Notes: a model not told the origin generated them from the sequence alone. DNA of 35,866 nucleotides from Alcanivorax sp. (GCF_014762765.1 NZ_JABURH010000210.1:6672-42537); one strand, 5' to 3'; shown: positions 9,068 to 18,462, counted from the stretch's first letter. Translations and numbers: made by a program.

Positions 9068-11736
9068 TGTTGCCGGGGGCGCCGGCGGCGGAGCAGCCAC
9101 TTTTCCGTTTCCACCGCCAGCAACAACACCAGCGCCACCGCCGCTGCCTGTCCCCAGAAGGCCAGACCCAGAGGGCGGGAGGTGAACAGGGTTTGCATGA
9201 CCGGCACCACAAAGAACAGCCACTGCAGCAGCAACACCACCAGCACGGCGATCATTGCCGGCAACAACCCGGTCAGGGACAACTGTGACCAGGCCGGGGC
9301 AGACAGGCGGCGGCAGGCAAACAGGTAGGTAATCTCGATCCACACCAGGGTCAGCACCGCCACATTACGGGCCAGATCCAGATCGGTGTCGGCGAAACGA
9401 CTGAACTGCCAGAACACCAGCGCGGTACCCAACGCGCCCACCCACAGCAAACGCCCCAATAACAACGGCGACACCAGCCCCTGCCCTGGTGGTCGAGGCG
9501 GTCGTTGCATCAGGTCCTGTTCGCCATGCTCGAAGCCCAGCGCCAGGGCCAGGGTTACCGCCGTGATCATGTTCACCCAGAGAATCTGCACCGGGGTTAT
9601 CGGCAGTGGCGTTCCCAACACCACCGCCACCAGTAACACCGAGGCTTCGATGAGACCGGTGGGCAACAGAAACAACAGAGCCTTGACGATGTTGTCGTAG
9701 ACGGTGCGCCCTTCCCGTACCGCCGCCGCGATGGTGGCAAAGTTATCGTCGGTGAGCACCATGGCAGAGGCATCCCGGGCCGCATCGGTCCCCTTGCCAC
9801 CCATGGCTACGCCGATGTCGGCGCGCTGCAGGGCCGGCGCATCATTGACCCCGTCACCGGTCATCGCCACCACCTCTCCACCGGCCTGCAGCCGTTCCAC
9901 CAGGCGCAGTTTGTCCGCCGGCGAAGTGCGGGCAAACACATCCACCTCGGCCAGTACCAGATCCAGCTGCCCATCATCCAGGTCGGACAATTCCTGGCCG
10001 GTGACCACACGCTGGCCGAGCAACCCCAGCTGGGCAGCGATGACCGATGCGGTACGGGGATTATCCCCGGTAATCATCTTCACGCGGATGCCGGCCTGCT
10101 GACACTGGGCCACGGCGGTGATGGCTTCCTGACGGGGCGGATCCGTGGTGCCGGTCATGCCCAGAAACACCAACCCCTGTTCCAGATCTGCATGGCCGAT
10201 AGGCCGGTCCACCGAGGGCATGACCTTGCAGGCCAGTCCCAGCACCCGCATGCCGTCACCAGCCAGCTGTTCCAGTTGCTGGTGCCAGTAGTCTGTATTC
10301 AATGCTTCGCTGCCATCGCCGTTCTGTTGCTGATCGCACAGCGCCAGCAGGCGTTCCGGCGCGCCCTTGACCAACAGCATAGGCTGCCCCCCCACCTCAT
10401 TGAGGGTGGCCATATAAAGCCGCTCTGCCGCAAAGGGCAGTTCATCCCTGCGCGGGCATTGCTGGCGAAATGCCTCCGTCAGTCCGGCCTTGCGGGCCAG
10501 CACATACAAGGCTCCCTCGGTGGGATCGCCCTGCATCACCCACTGACCATCGCGCTGATTGAGATGGGAATCGTTACACAGCATGGCCACCTGAGCAGCG
10601 CGGGCAAAGATCCCGGCCGCCGCCGGGTTGTCGCTCTCTACCTGACCTTCCGGCGCATACCCTTCGCCGGCCAGCCGCACCTGGCCGGCAGCGGTGACGA
10701 AGGTGCGGGTGGTCATTTCGTTGCGGGTCAGGGTGCCGGTCTTGTCCGAACAGATCACCGTTACCGAACCGAGCACTTCCACCGCGGGCAGCTTGCGGAT
10801 CACCGCATGGTTCCTGGCCATTCGCTGCACGCCGATGGCCAGGGTAATGGTGACCACCGCCGGCAACCCTTCCGGAATCGCCGCCACCACCACCCCCACG
10901 GCGACACGCAGCAACTGGTCCGGCGCCAGCCCCATGACGGCAGTCCCCCAGGCCAGCGCGATGCCGCTTACCACAACAATCACCAGCGCCAGCTGATGAC
11001 CGAAGCGGGTCAGGGCCCGGGTCAGTGGCGTCACCGGCGCACTGACCGTGGCTACCAGGTTACCGATGTGTCCCAGCTGGGTTGCCATGCCGGTGGCTAC
11101 TACGACGCCCTGGGCACTGCCGGTGGTCACCAGGGAACCCATCCAGGCCATGTTGCGTCTTTCCGCCAGGGGGGTGTCGGCCGGCAACGGTTCCTGCTGT
11201 TTTGCCACCGGTACCGATTCACCGGTCAGCATGGCTTCGTCACAGTGAAGCTCGCGCACCTGAAGCAGGCGCAGATCCGCTGGCACCCGGTCCCCGGCGG
11301 CCAGTATCACCATATCCCCCGGAACCAGTTCACTGGCTTCCAGGGTATGCGGCTGACCATCACGGAGTACCTGGCAATGGGAAACCAGCATACGCTGGAT
11401 GGAGCGCAGGGCGGCTTCCGCCTTGCCCTCCTGTACGAACCCCACCAGAGCATTGATCACCACCACCAGCACAATGACCGTGGCATCGCTGTAATAGCCC
11501 AACAGCAACGCCAGCAGCGCCGCCACCAGCAGGATATAAAGCAGCACGTTATGAAACTGGCCGGCTAACCGCCGCCAGACACTGCGAGGCTTCTGATCCA
11601 GTAAGCGGTTTTCCCCGAAGCGGCCACGGCGGGCAGCGACCTGCTTACTGGTCAGCCCCTCTGCCTGGCTCTCCAGAGTGCTGAGGACGACAACCTCACT
11701 GTCGTGATGCCATGGTGACTTCGAGGAAGCATCCAT
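9034..11736 (-). CDS. P-type cation-transporting ATPase, type II (Ca2+/PMR1-like)
   Basis: A 900-residue inner-membrane pump. It has the N-terminal cation-ATPase domain (residues about 8-75), the actuator motif TGES (171-174), and the ion-binding helix [10 protein letters not shown] (288-297), typical of SERCA/PMR1-type pumps. The phosphorylation site is DKTGTLT with Asp331. Further on come KGAPERLL in the nucleotide-binding domain, MTGDNPRTA, and the hinge [12 protein letters not shown]. Four or so C-terminal membrane helices follow residue 690. Predicted cargo is Ca2+ or another divalent ion, inferred from the PEGLPAVVT helix. It follows the MBL-fold gene by 8 bp, with its ribosome site (GAGG) just past that stop, so the two form an operon. 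Its 3' end overlaps the phosphoketolase gene in convergent orientation. Confidence 0.93.
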   Translation of the reverse strand: MDASSKSPWHHDSEVVVLSTLESQAEGLTSKQVAARRGRFGENRLLDQKPRSVWRRLAGQFHNVLLYILLVAALLALLLGYYSDATVIVLVVVINALVGFVQEGKAEAALRSIQRMLVSHCQVLRDGQPHTLEASELVPGDMVILAAGDRVPADLRLLQVRELHCDEAMLTGESVPVAKQQEPLPADTPLAERRNMAWMGSLVTTGSAQGVVVATGMATQLGHIGNLVATVSAPVTPLTRALTRFGHQLALVIVVVSGIALAWGTAVMGLAPDQLLRVAVGVVVAAIPEGLPAVVTITLAIGVQRMARNHAVIRKLPAVEVLGSVTVICSDKTGTLTRNEMTTRTFVTAAGQVRLAGEGYAPEGQVESDNPAAAGIFARAAQVAMLCNDSHLNQRDGQWVMQGDPTEGALYVLARKAGLTEAFRQQCPRRDELPFAAERLYMATLNEVGGQPMLLVKGAPERLLALCDQQQNGDGSEALNTDYWHQQLEQLAGDGMRVLGLACKVMPSVDRPIGHADLEQGLVFLGMTGTTDPPRQEAITAVAQCQQAGIRVKMITGDNPRTASVIAAQLGLLGQRVVTGQELSDLDDGQLDLVLAEVDVFARTSPADKLRLVERLQAGGEVVAMTGDGVNDAPALQRADIGVAMGGKGTDAARDASAMVLTDDNFATIAAAVREGRTVYDNIVKALLFLLPTGLIEASVLLVAVVLGTPLPITPVQILWVNMITAVTLALALGFEHGEQDLMQRPPRPPGQGLVSPLLLGRLLWVGALGTALVFWQFSRFADTDLDLARNVAVLTLVWIEITYLFACRRLSAPAWSQLSLTGLLPAMIAVLVVLLLQWLFFVVPVMQTLFTSRPLGLAFWGQAAAVALVLLLAVETEKWLLRRRRPRQHQRRVSGSPTP

Positions 11737-11744
11737 TGGAAACC

Positions 11745-13166
11745 TCAGGAAAAGTCAGGGGAGAATGCCGTCTGAGGCTCGGCCACTGACACCGGGATGC
11801 CCATGTCTCCCAAGGCAACGGCCAGGCTTTCCAGTGCGTCCGGCTCACCATGAACCAGACGGAACTGGGGATCACCCGCAATCCCTTTGGCCCAGGCCAG
11901 CAGCTCATTGCGGCCGGCATGGGCGGAAAACCCTCCCAGGGTATGAAGCTGGGCACGGACCACAAAACGCTGCCCGAACATGCGGATATGGCTGGCGCCA
12001 TCCACCATTTGACGACCCAGGGTCCCGCGCGCCTGGTAGCCGGTAAACACAAGATGATTGCGTTCCTGCCACAAGCGATGCTTGAGGTGGTGGCGAATGC
12101 GGCCCCCGTTGCACATGCCACTGCCGGCAATAATGATCGCCCCCCGTTCAATGCGGTTGATGCGCATGGATTGCTCGACTTCCGGTGTAGGAGTCAGTAC
12201 CGGCAAAAATTCGTGCAGGGAACGGGCGCCGAAATGGGCCATCACGCGCTGGTCATCTTCATCCATGGCATCCAGCCACTGGTCGTAGAGACGGGTCACC
12301 TCCAGGGCCATGGGGCTGTCGAGAAACACCTGCCATCCGGATAACAGCCCGCGATGGTAGAGGCACCCCAGGTGGAACAGCAGTTCCTGGGTTCGACCGA
12401 CGGCAAACGCCGGCATCATGATCACACCGTCATTGCGCGCCTCGGCGATGATCTGCTCCAGTTCCGTCATGGTGTCTTCCTGGCTACGGTGATCCCGATC
12501 ACCGTAGGTACTTTCCATCAACACCAGATCCGCCCGCTCGGGGACTTCCGGTGGCCGCATCAACACACGCTGACTGGCCCCCAGGTCACCGGAAAATACC
12601 AGGGTACGTGTGGGCTCCCCGGCAATGGTCAACACCACCACCGCCGAGCCGAGAATGTGGCCGGCATCCAGTAGTGTCAGATCCAGACCTGGCAGAATCT
12701 TTTCATGTTGGTGGTAACCCAGTGGCTGACACTGCTCCAGCACCTGACGCACATGATCAAGGGTATAACGGGGGCTCAGCTGGCGGCGGCCGGCGCGGCG
12801 GCGGCGCAAATTACTGTTATCCAGATCCCGCTGATAAAGACTGGCGGCATCCTCGAGCATGATGGCCAGCAGGTTTCGGGTGGCATGGGTGCAGTAAATC
12901 GGCCCACCAAAGCCTTCCGCCACCAGCAGGGGCAACAGGCCACTATGGTCCAGATGAGCATGGGACAACACTACCGCATCAATATCCCGTGGATTAAAGT
13001 CGAAACGCTCCTCCTGCAGACGTTTCACCGCATCGCCGCCCTGATGCATACCGCAATCAAGCAATAAAGCACTACCTGACACGGTTATCCGGTGGCAGGA
13101 GCCGGTCACCTCACCAGCTGCCCCGTGGGACATCACCGTAATATTTTCTCTATTATCCTTGTCCAT
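11745..13166 (-). CDS. MBL-fold / beta-CASP RNA-processing-type metallo-hydrolase
   Basis: A 473-residue protein of the CPSF-73/Ysh1-like group. The zinc motif SHAHLDHSG (residues 68-76) is the HxHxDH signature. The beta-CASP domain follows, and the RMMBL-type C-terminal motif includes GSGMCNGGRIRHHL and TGYQARGTLGRQM, with a late conserved histidine (GGFSAHAGR). Family members are ribonucleases or RNA 5' exonucleases with two zinc ions. An AGGA ribosome site precedes the ATG. The gene heads an operon with the P-type ATPase. Genes of this family often occur beside phosphoketolase and ATPase genes in proteobacterial stress or low-oxygen clusters; that association is from general knowledge and its functional reason is not known to me. 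Confidence 0.88.
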   Translation of the reverse strand: MDKDNRENITVMSHGAAGEVTGSCHRITVSGSALLLDCGMHQGGDAVKRLQEERFDFNPRDIDAVVLSHAHLDHSGLLPLLVAEGFGGPIYCTHATRNLLAIMLEDAASLYQRDLDNSNLRRRRAGRRQLSPRYTLDHVRQVLEQCQPLGYHQHEKILPGLDLTLLDAGHILGSAVVVLTIAGEPTRTLVFSGDLGASQRVLMRPPEVPERADLVLMESTYGDRDHRSQEDTMTELEQIIAEARNDGVIMMPAFAVGRTQELLFHLGCLYHRGLLSGWQVFLDSPMALEVTRLYDQWLDAMDEDDQRVMAHFGARSLHEFLPVLTPTPEVEQSMRINRIERGAIIIAGSGMCNGGRIRHHLKHRLWQERNHLVFTGYQARGTLGRQMVDGASHIRMFGQRFVVRAQLHTLGGFSAHAGRNELLAWAKGIAGDPQFRLVHGEPDALESLAVALGDMGIPVSVAEPQTAFSPDFS

Positions 13167-13414
13167 AATTCCTGCCCGTGCCCGTGAATCAGAGTTCAGA
13201 GCGGTGAACAGCTTCCGGCCGGGAACTCAGGCTACCGCCACGTTCACGTCTTCCGACAGGCTGAAGCACCACACCAGCCTATACCCCTTTGTCAGGTAAC
13301 AGAATGTCATTGCGGACACGCCGCATCTACATTTTTACCGTGGAATCGAACAGTAATCTGTCGCGTATCAATGAAAAATCGGGTAACCACGATTTGTGAC
13401 CCTTTCGGTGCCCC
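13167..13414. promoter_or_regulatory. Divergent intergenic region between MBL operon and GH114 gene
   Basis: These 248 bp separate two divergently oriented genes and must hold both promoters. I find no convincing -35/-10 pair and no palindromic operator. The GH114-like gene has no Shine-Dalgarno match ahead of its ATG. No small gene is supported. Confidence 0.4.
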
Positions 13415-14206
13415 ATGGATCTCCCGTTAAACCTGCTCGCCGCCCTGCTGCTGCCACTGCCCACCGATGGCGGTAACCTGGCGCCAGAGTGGTACCAGCC
13501 GCCCATGGATGTGCAGTGGCAGATCCAGCTGCAAGGTGAGATCAACACCGGCTATGACGTAGATCTGTATGTTGTGGATCTGTTTGATACCCAAGAGAGT
13601 GTCATTCACGACCTGCAGGCCGCCGGCAAAAAGGTGATCTGCTATTTTTCCGCCGGCACCTACGAAAACTGGCGCCCGGACCGCTACCGTTTCCTGCCCA
13701 CTGACAAGGGCCGGCGCCTGGGTAACTGGCCGGGCGAGCGCTGGCTAGATATCCGCTCCCTCAATGTTCGCAAGCGCATGGCGGACCGCATTGAACTGGC
13801 GGCAGCAAAAGGCTGCGACGGGGTCGACCCGGATAATGTGGATGGCTACACCAATGAAACCGGCTTCCCCCTGACTGGCAAACAACAACTGTCCTATAAC
13901 CGTTTCCTGTTCCGCACCGCCCATCAGCACGGCCTGGCCGTGTCCCTGAAAAACGACCTGCAGCAGGTAGATGAGCTGGTGGACTACGCCGACTTTGCCA
14001 TCAACGAATCCTGTCATGAATGGCGCGAATGTCATCTGCTGCAACCCTTCATTGATGCCGGCAAACCGGTGCTGCACATCGACTACCGGTTCAGCCAGGA
14101 TGCCGGAGAGAGGAAGTTTCACTGCGAACACATGGATGTCTTGGGCTACCGCTCCCTGACACTTCCCCTGGCACTGGACGACAGCTTCCGTTTCAGCTGT
14201 TTCTGA
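13415..14206 (+). CDS. GH114-like endo alpha-1,4-polygalactosaminidase family protein (TM1410 fold)
   Basis: A 263-residue (beta/alpha)8-barrel-type protein. Recognisable family segments are WQIQLQGEINTGYDVDLYVV (about 30-49), KKVICYFSAGTYENWRPDR (72-90), LDIRSLNVRKRM (110-121), and the acidic signature GCDGVDPDNVDGY (134-146). Late segments ADFAINESCHEW and GKPVLHIDYRF complete the pattern. The Asp residues of DGVDPDN are the likely catalytic or substrate-binding acids. Family role: hydrolysis of galactosamine-containing polysaccharide. Only a weak hydrophobic stretch (NLLAALLLPLP) is present at the N-terminus, so export is plausible but not certain. It stands alone, divergent from the MBL-ATPase operon. 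Confidence 0.85.
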   Translation: MDLPLNLLAALLLPLPTDGGNLAPEWYQPPMDVQWQIQLQGEINTGYDVDLYVVDLFDTQESVIHDLQAAGKKVICYFSAGTYENWRPDRYRFLPTDKGRRLGNWPGERWLDIRSLNVRKRMADRIELAAAKGCDGVDPDNVDGYTNETGFPLTGKQQLSYNRFLFRTAHQHGLAVSLKNDLQQVDELVDYADFAINESCHEWRECHLLQPFIDAGKPVLHIDYRFSQDAGERKFHCEHMDVLGYRSLTLPLALDDSFRFSCF

Positions 14207-14223
14207 ATCATTCCCCAATCCCG

Positions 14224-14237
14224 TTGATACCGATCAA
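14224..14237. promoter_or_regulatory. FNR/Anr-type binding site upstream of the antiporter gene
   Basis: The sequence TTGATACCGATCAA is an exact match to the FNR/Anr consensus TTGAT-N4-ATCAA. It lies 71 bp ahead of the antiporter ATG. A possible -10 hexamer TACACT lies at 14270-14275, which would put the box centre near -51. That is not a standard class II position (-41.5), so the geometry is unproven. Confidence 0.6.
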
Positions 14238-14308
14238 GATCCGGTTCTGGCCTGCCATGACCGGGCTGCTACACTGGTAGTCTGGATTTTGGGGAAGCCG
14301 ACACGTTT

Positions 14309-16261
14309 ATGCATGATGCCCTGACACTCATTGTTGTCCTGCTCGGCACCGCCGTGGCGGCCGTAGTGCTGTTTCGGCGCCTTGGCATGCCACCCATTCT
14401 GGCCTACCTGCTCTGCGGTCTGGCCGCCGGCCCCTTCGGGTTTGGCTGGGTGAGTAATACTGAAGGCATTCAGCATCTGGCCGAGTTTGGCATCGTCTTT
14501 TTGCTGTTCACCCTGGGGCTGGAATTTTCCATTCCCCGGCTGATGACCCTGCGCCGTATTGTGTTCGGCGCCGGCCCGCTGCAAGTCGCCCTGACAGGCC
14601 TGGCCGTGTTCGCCATCATGCGGTTACTCGGGTTTGACTACACACCATCACTGATTACCGCCTGCGCCCTGTCGCTGTCCTCCACTGCCATTGTTATCCG
14701 CGATCTGATCTCCCGGGGATCGGTCAATACCGGCTACGGCCGAACCTCCACCGGAATTCTGCTATTCCAGGATCTGGCCGCCGTAATCATGTTGGTGATG
14801 TTGCCGATCCTCACACAGGAAAACAGCGGCCCCATGTGGTCCGTTGCGTCACTGACGCTGGCCAAGTCCCTGCTTTTATTTGTGGGAATCTATGTGATCG
14901 GCCGCTGGGTGCTGCCGCGCATGCTGGAAGAAACCGGCCGGGCCCGCTCCGATGAAGTCTTTGTCATGACCGCCCTGCTGCTGGCATTACTGGCAGCCTG
15001 GGTAACTCACTGGCTGGGCCTGTCCATGGCGCTGGGCGCGTTTCTGGCCGGTATGATGCTGGGCGAAAGTCACTTCCGTCATCAGATCGAAGCGGACCTG
15101 CGCCCCTTCCGGGATCTGCTGCTGGGGCTGTTTTTCATCAGTGTGGGCATGCTGGTAGACCCGAACCTGTTTGCCGATCAGTGGCATTGGATCATGCTCG
15201 CTGCCGCAGCATTGATGCTGTTTAAGGGAGTGCTGATATTTGCGTTGCTGCGCCTATTGAAAGAACGCAGCGATACCGCAATGCGAAGCGGCCTGATTCT
15301 CTCCCAGGCGGGGGAATTCGGTTTTGTGCTGGTAGCGCTGGGGGTCTCTCACCAGCTCATCACGCCGGACAAGGCTGGTTTGCTGGTCTCCATCGTGGTG
15401 CTGACCATGGTGTTCACGCCCGCATTGCTGGATAACAGCGGTCGCCTTACCCGCCGTCTGCTACAACGCTGGCAAAAGATTCCTGAAGACACCCCTATCT
15501 CCGATGAAAGCCGCAACCATGTGATCCTCTGTGGCTATGGCCGGGTGGGCCAGAACCTGATGCGCTACCTGAACAGCTTCCACCTCAAGGCCGTGGCGGT
15601 AGATCGGGATCTGGTACGGCTACAGGAAGCCAGTGCCGCCGGTGAGCATATTCTGTTTGGCGATTCCAGCCGCAAGGAAATCCTGGTCAACGCCGGCATT
15701 CAGCATGCTCGCCTGCTGGTAGTGACCTTTGATGACCCGCGCCTGGCAGAGCGCATTCTGCACACAGCACGGGAGCTCAATCCCAATATCCGCGTGCTGG
15801 TGCGCACCCGGGACGACACCCACCTGGATGCCCTGATAAGCGCCGGGGCGGAAGAAGTGGTGCCCGAAGTACTGGAAGCCTCCCTGATGCTGGTGGCCCA
15901 TGCCCTGATGATGCTGGATGTGCCCTTCGACCGTGTCATTGCCACCCTGCGCAAAACCCGACGGGAACGCTACCGCATGCTGCAGGGCTACTATCACGGT
16001 GATACCTTGCCCACCACCGACAGTGCCGGGAACCCGTACCGTCTGCTCCATGCAGTAACGCTATCTGACAAGGCCCGCGGAATCGGCCGAAGCATTGCCC
16101 GCTGTGCGCTGCGGGATGTGGAAATCCGTGCCGTAAAACGGCAAGACAAGACCCTGGAAAGTCCTGACGAAGAGCTGGTTCTCGAACCGGGTGATACGGT
16201 GATTCTTTACGGTCCACTGGAGGCAGTAGAAGCGGCGGAAAATCGGTTGTTGGGTGGGTGA
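14309..16261 (+). CDS. CPA2 monovalent cation:proton antiporter with RCK domains (KefB/KefC/YbaL type)
   Basis: A 650-residue inner-membrane protein. Residues about 1-385 hold roughly twelve membrane helices of the Na/H-exchanger fold, with typical segments ILAYLLCGLAAGPFGFG, FGIVFLLFTLGLEFS and LILSQAGEFGFVLVALG. Residues about 400-520 are an RCK/TrkA-N domain that begins with the nucleotide-binding motif ILCGYGRVGQN and continues with AVDRDLVRLQ and FGDSSRKEIL. Residues about 565-650 are a TrkA-C domain ending in LVLEPGDTVILYGP. Family role: K+ or Na+ exchange for H+, gated by nucleotide or thiol ligands on the RCK domain. The FNR/Anr box upstream suggests control by oxygen. No ancillary KefF/KefG-type gene is adjacent, which favours a YbaL-like stand-alone transporter. 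Confidence 0.92.
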   Translation: MHDALTLIVVLLGTAVAAVVLFRRLGMPPILAYLLCGLAAGPFGFGWVSNTEGIQHLAEFGIVFLLFTLGLEFSIPRLMTLRRIVFGAGPLQVALTGLAVFAIMRLLGFDYTPSLITACALSLSSTAIVIRDLISRGSVNTGYGRTSTGILLFQDLAAVIMLVMLPILTQENSGPMWSVASLTLAKSLLLFVGIYVIGRWVLPRMLEETGRARSDEVFVMTALLLALLAAWVTHWLGLSMALGAFLAGMMLGESHFRHQIEADLRPFRDLLLGLFFISVGMLVDPNLFADQWHWIMLAAAALMLFKGVLIFALLRLLKERSDTAMRSGLILSQAGEFGFVLVALGVSHQLITPDKAGLLVSIVVLTMVFTPALLDNSGRLTRRLLQRWQKIPEDTPISDESRNHVILCGYGRVGQNLMRYLNSFHLKAVAVDRDLVRLQEASAAGEHILFGDSSRKEILVNAGIQHARLLVVTFDDPRLAERILHTARELNPNIRVLVRTRDDTHLDALISAGAEEVVPEVLEASLMLVAHALMMLDVPFDRVIATLRKTRRERYRMLQGYYHGDTLPTTDSAGNPYRLLHAVTLSDKARGIGRSIARCALRDVEIRAVKRQDKTLESPDEELVLEPGDTVILYGPLEAVEAAENRLLGG

Positions 16262-16362
16262 AGCAGTTGCAGGTTACAAGAGTAAAGTTTCATCGCGGAT
16301 GAGGTCGATATGAACGACACTGGCAGTGGCCGTGATTCAGGGCTGGTTGTGTTATCCCGGCA

Positions 16363-16393
16363 TAAATAAAACCGCCGCTGGATCGCGGCGGTT
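16363..16393 (-). terminator. Rho-independent terminator of the porin/PstS-like operon
   Basis: A perfect 9-bp stem (AACCGCCGC 16370-16378 with GCGGCGGTT 16385-16393, 6-nt loop) is followed on the minus strand by TTTTATTT (complement of 16363-16370). It lies about 50 bp past the minus-strand stop at 16446. It may also slow plus-strand transcription from the antiporter gene, but the plus-strand tail is not U-rich. Confidence 0.75.
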
Positions 16394-16445
16394 ATGGTTA
16401 TCGATTGGCACACGTCTCTTGTTCGTTGCCACTTGCTACTGACCG

Positions 16446-16862
16446 TCATGGCAAACGTAACAACACTCGTAACCCCTCCTGAATATCCGCTTCCTGAACA
16501 TAGCCCACCGCACCAGGGTTCTGTTTTATCTGCTGTATCATGTCCCGGGCACTCTTCACCTGCCTCGGTGGCATACCCTGGCCAGTAAAAATCATCCTGG
16601 CCCAGTAGCTTTTCAATTGAGACGCGGATTTACCCGTCGCCGCCTGATAAAAACGTTCGCGCTGCTGGCTATCTTCAGGCATATCCAGCACGGTCACAGC
16701 ATGACCGTCGAAGCGGGACGCATTATCCATGTAAAGCTGACGCACCTCATGACGATCCATCTCCGCCAATGGTGAAGACTCCGCCACTACCACCAGCATG
16801 CCGGCAGATGATAATGCAGGGCAGCACAGGACAAGGAAGACCGCACACACTTTCTTCAACAT
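16446..16862 (-). CDS. Small PstS-like periplasmic phosphate-binding-type protein
   Basis: About 138 residues with a signal peptide (LKKVCAVFLVLCCPALSSAG), then one lobe of a type-II periplasmic binding-protein fold (PBP-like). Typical segments are the linker-type MDRHEVRQLYMDN, FYQAATGKSASQLKSYWARMIFTGQG, and MIQQIKQNPGAVGYVQEADI. Full PstS proteins exceed 300 residues, so this belongs to the short, stand-alone family usually annotated as phosphate ABC transporter substrate-binding protein. No Pst permease genes are nearby, so transport is doubtful; ligand and partner are unknown. An AAGGGAG ribosome site overlaps the porin stop. Its spacing suits the ATG at 16862 better than the in-frame ATG at 16868. 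The gene is translationally coupled to the porin gene upstream. Confidence 0.75.
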   Translation of the reverse strand: MLKKVCAVFLVLCCPALSSAGMLVVVAESSPLAEMDRHEVRQLYMDNASRFDGHAVTVLDMPEDSQQRERFYQAATGKSASQLKSYWARMIFTGQGMPPRQVKSARDMIQQIKQNPGAVGYVQEADIQEGLRVLLRLP

Positions 16863-16874
16863 GATCATTCTCCC

Positions 16875-18134
16875 TTAAAAGGCCGCATCTACGGTGAGCC
16901 GGAATACCGTCGGTTCTTCCTCTTCAATGGAAGGTGCCGAGCCCTGGGGAGTAAACAGACCATTAGTCATGATCTTGTCGTTACTCATGTCATAAAAGCG
17001 CTGGGCTTCCAGTTTCACGGCTACCCCCACTTCCAATTCGTAACGCAAACCCAGCGTCCAGCTTTTACTGCGCACCTGATTGGCTGCAGAGAAGTTGGCT
17101 GCCACCGGCCCTTCGCTTTGCGCTTCACTGACGCCATGGGCATTGGCAGCCCCCCAGGTCACATGTGGCATCCACGGCCCGAAACGATACCCTGCACTGA
17201 CATAACCGCCCCACTTGGTGGGAAACCAGCCTTCGATACCAAGCTGGGTGCGCTCCGCCATCAGCACCAGGGCGCCATTGTCATACTGCAGGCCCACACT
17301 GCTGATATAAGTCTGGGCATCGTCCAGGCTCACCGGCGCCTCCAGTGCCGCCTCCGGCAGGCCGGTGGGGCCGGCAAGATCGGTAAGGTCCAACGTGACT
17401 TCCGCGTGGCTGTAACTGAGCCAGCTGGTCCAGTCCCGCCATTGGCTGGTCAAGTTGATACCGGCCAGATCACTCACCTTATAGATCACCGGTGCCGGCA
17501 GGGAAAAACTGGGCACATCGGTGGCACCGCCATACACGTTGAGGCGATGGGAGACCGGACCAGTGTTCAAATTCCAGCTCAGGTCCACCCCTTCCATGGT
17601 GTCAAAGGGCACCACGTCATAGGCCTCGCCGGGCAAGGTGGCCCAGTGGTAGGCATAGCCCACATTGTTGTACTGGGTGTGCATGAAGAATGGCAGTACC
17701 ATGCGGCCGGCCCGTACCGTCAACGACGGCGACAGTTCATGGCTCAGATAGGCCCACTGAACCTCCGCATCGTAATGATCCCGTCCCCGGGCCAGCACCT
17801 GCACCGTAGCACTGGTCTGATCACTAATGGAGGCATTGAACTGTACCCCCGCCCGGGACAGTTCCCGGTGGGAAATCTCGTCGGTAGTGCGATCGATGTA
17901 GGCAATAGGCTCACCGCTGTTATCGCGCACATGGACATCATGCCGGGTAATCCCGTAGGTCATGAAGCCATTGACGGAAATACGATCGCTCCAGTTGTTT
18001 TGCTTGCCGTACTGCTGCATTTCCAGCTGTTCGAGGCGCCGTTCCATGTCTTCCAGAGACGCAGGAGACTGCGCCTGGACCACCGGCGCCAGCAGCAACA
18101 CGGCTGGCACCAATACCCTGGTAGTGGTTGTCAT
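16875..18134 (-). CDS. Porin-like outer-membrane beta-barrel protein with N-terminal coiled coil
   Basis: A 419-residue protein. A signal peptide (LVPAVLLLAPVVQAQ) precedes a short coiled-coil segment (SLEDMERRLEQLEMQQYGKQ, about 24-44), the trimerisation-type start seen in several anion or carboxylate porins. A beta-barrel follows with many amphipathic strands (RISVNGFMTYGITRHDVHV, LTVRAGRMVLPFFMHTQYNN) and it ends in a terminal phenylalanine (TVDAAF), the BAM-recognition pattern. Substrate cannot be read from the sequence. It is the first gene of an operon with the PstS-like protein, separated by about 12 bp. The pairing suggests an outer-membrane channel working with a periplasmic binder, or shared regulation; this is inference. 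Confidence 0.8.
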   Translation of the reverse strand: MTTTTRVLVPAVLLLAPVVQAQSPASLEDMERRLEQLEMQQYGKQNNWSDRISVNGFMTYGITRHDVHVRDNSGEPIAYIDRTTDEISHRELSRAGVQFNASISDQTSATVQVLARGRDHYDAEVQWAYLSHELSPSLTVRAGRMVLPFFMHTQYNNVGYAYHWATLPGEAYDVVPFDTMEGVDLSWNLNTGPVSHRLNVYGGATDVPSFSLPAPVIYKVSDLAGINLTSQWRDWTSWLSYSHAEVTLDLTDLAGPTGLPEAALEAPVSLDDAQTYISSVGLQYDNGALVLMAERTQLGIEGWFPTKWGGYVSAGYRFGPWMPHVTWGAANAHGVSEAQSEGPVAANFSAANQVRSKSWTLGLRYELEVGVAVKLEAQRFYDMSNDKIMTNGLFTPQGSAPSIEEEEPTVFRLTVDAAF

Positions 18135-18173
18135 CAGGTTCCTCTGTACACGTTGTTATTATCGTTAGGGGCG

Positions 18174-18204
18174 CCGATACCTTTCCCCAGCAAACTGGTA
18201 TCGG
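18174..18204. promoter_or_regulatory. Inverted repeat in the porin leader region
   Basis: CCGATACC (18174-18181) and GGTATCGG (18197-18204) are perfect 8-bp arms separated by 15 nt. They lie 40-70 bp ahead of the porin ATG. They could be an operator half-site pair or an mRNA hairpin in the 5' leader. No transcription start can be fixed, so the role is open. Confidence 0.4.
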
Positions 18205-18433
18205 TGTCTGTCCACTGTGGGAGAGAGAGACGTTGCCTGCAGTGCCGGTTATCCATACGGCACTACCGCCCATCACACCGAGCCACATAACTCATTGAAT
18301 TTAGTACGAAAGAACCAAGGAAAGGTTACCCGTGGTAGCACCAAGCCATCATTCCCTGGCGCACAGGAGCCACATTTCATCATCGCTCCGGCATGAATTG
18401 CCCTACAAAGTGAACGGCCGTAAACACTTTTGC

Positions 18434-18462
18434 TTGCCAATCGCCCCCTTCACCCCTATTTT
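18434..18462 (+). promoter_or_regulatory. Sigma-70-type promoter for the UbiB-family gene
   Basis: TTGCCA (18434-18439) and TATTTT (18457-18462) are separated by exactly 17 bp and match five and four of six consensus positions. The start of transcription would fall near 18469, inside the palindrome described next and about 28 bp ahead of the ATG. Confidence 0.55.

Noticed and set aside
10192-11568. A long plus-strand open frame opposite the P-type ATPase gene
   Set aside because: The sense strand holds all ATPase motifs in order; the antisense product is His/Gln/Gly-rich without domains.
16310-16369. A 19-codon frame (MNDTGSGRD...) with GAGG ahead, just before the hairpin at 16370
   Set aside because: It is very short, the GAGG spacing is ordinary by chance, and the hairpin reads better as a minus-strand terminator. 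No other support for translation.
18196-18230. CTGTCC/CTGTGG near the porin gene as a Pho box
   Set aside because: The two halves are 7 bp apart rather than 11 and match poorly.
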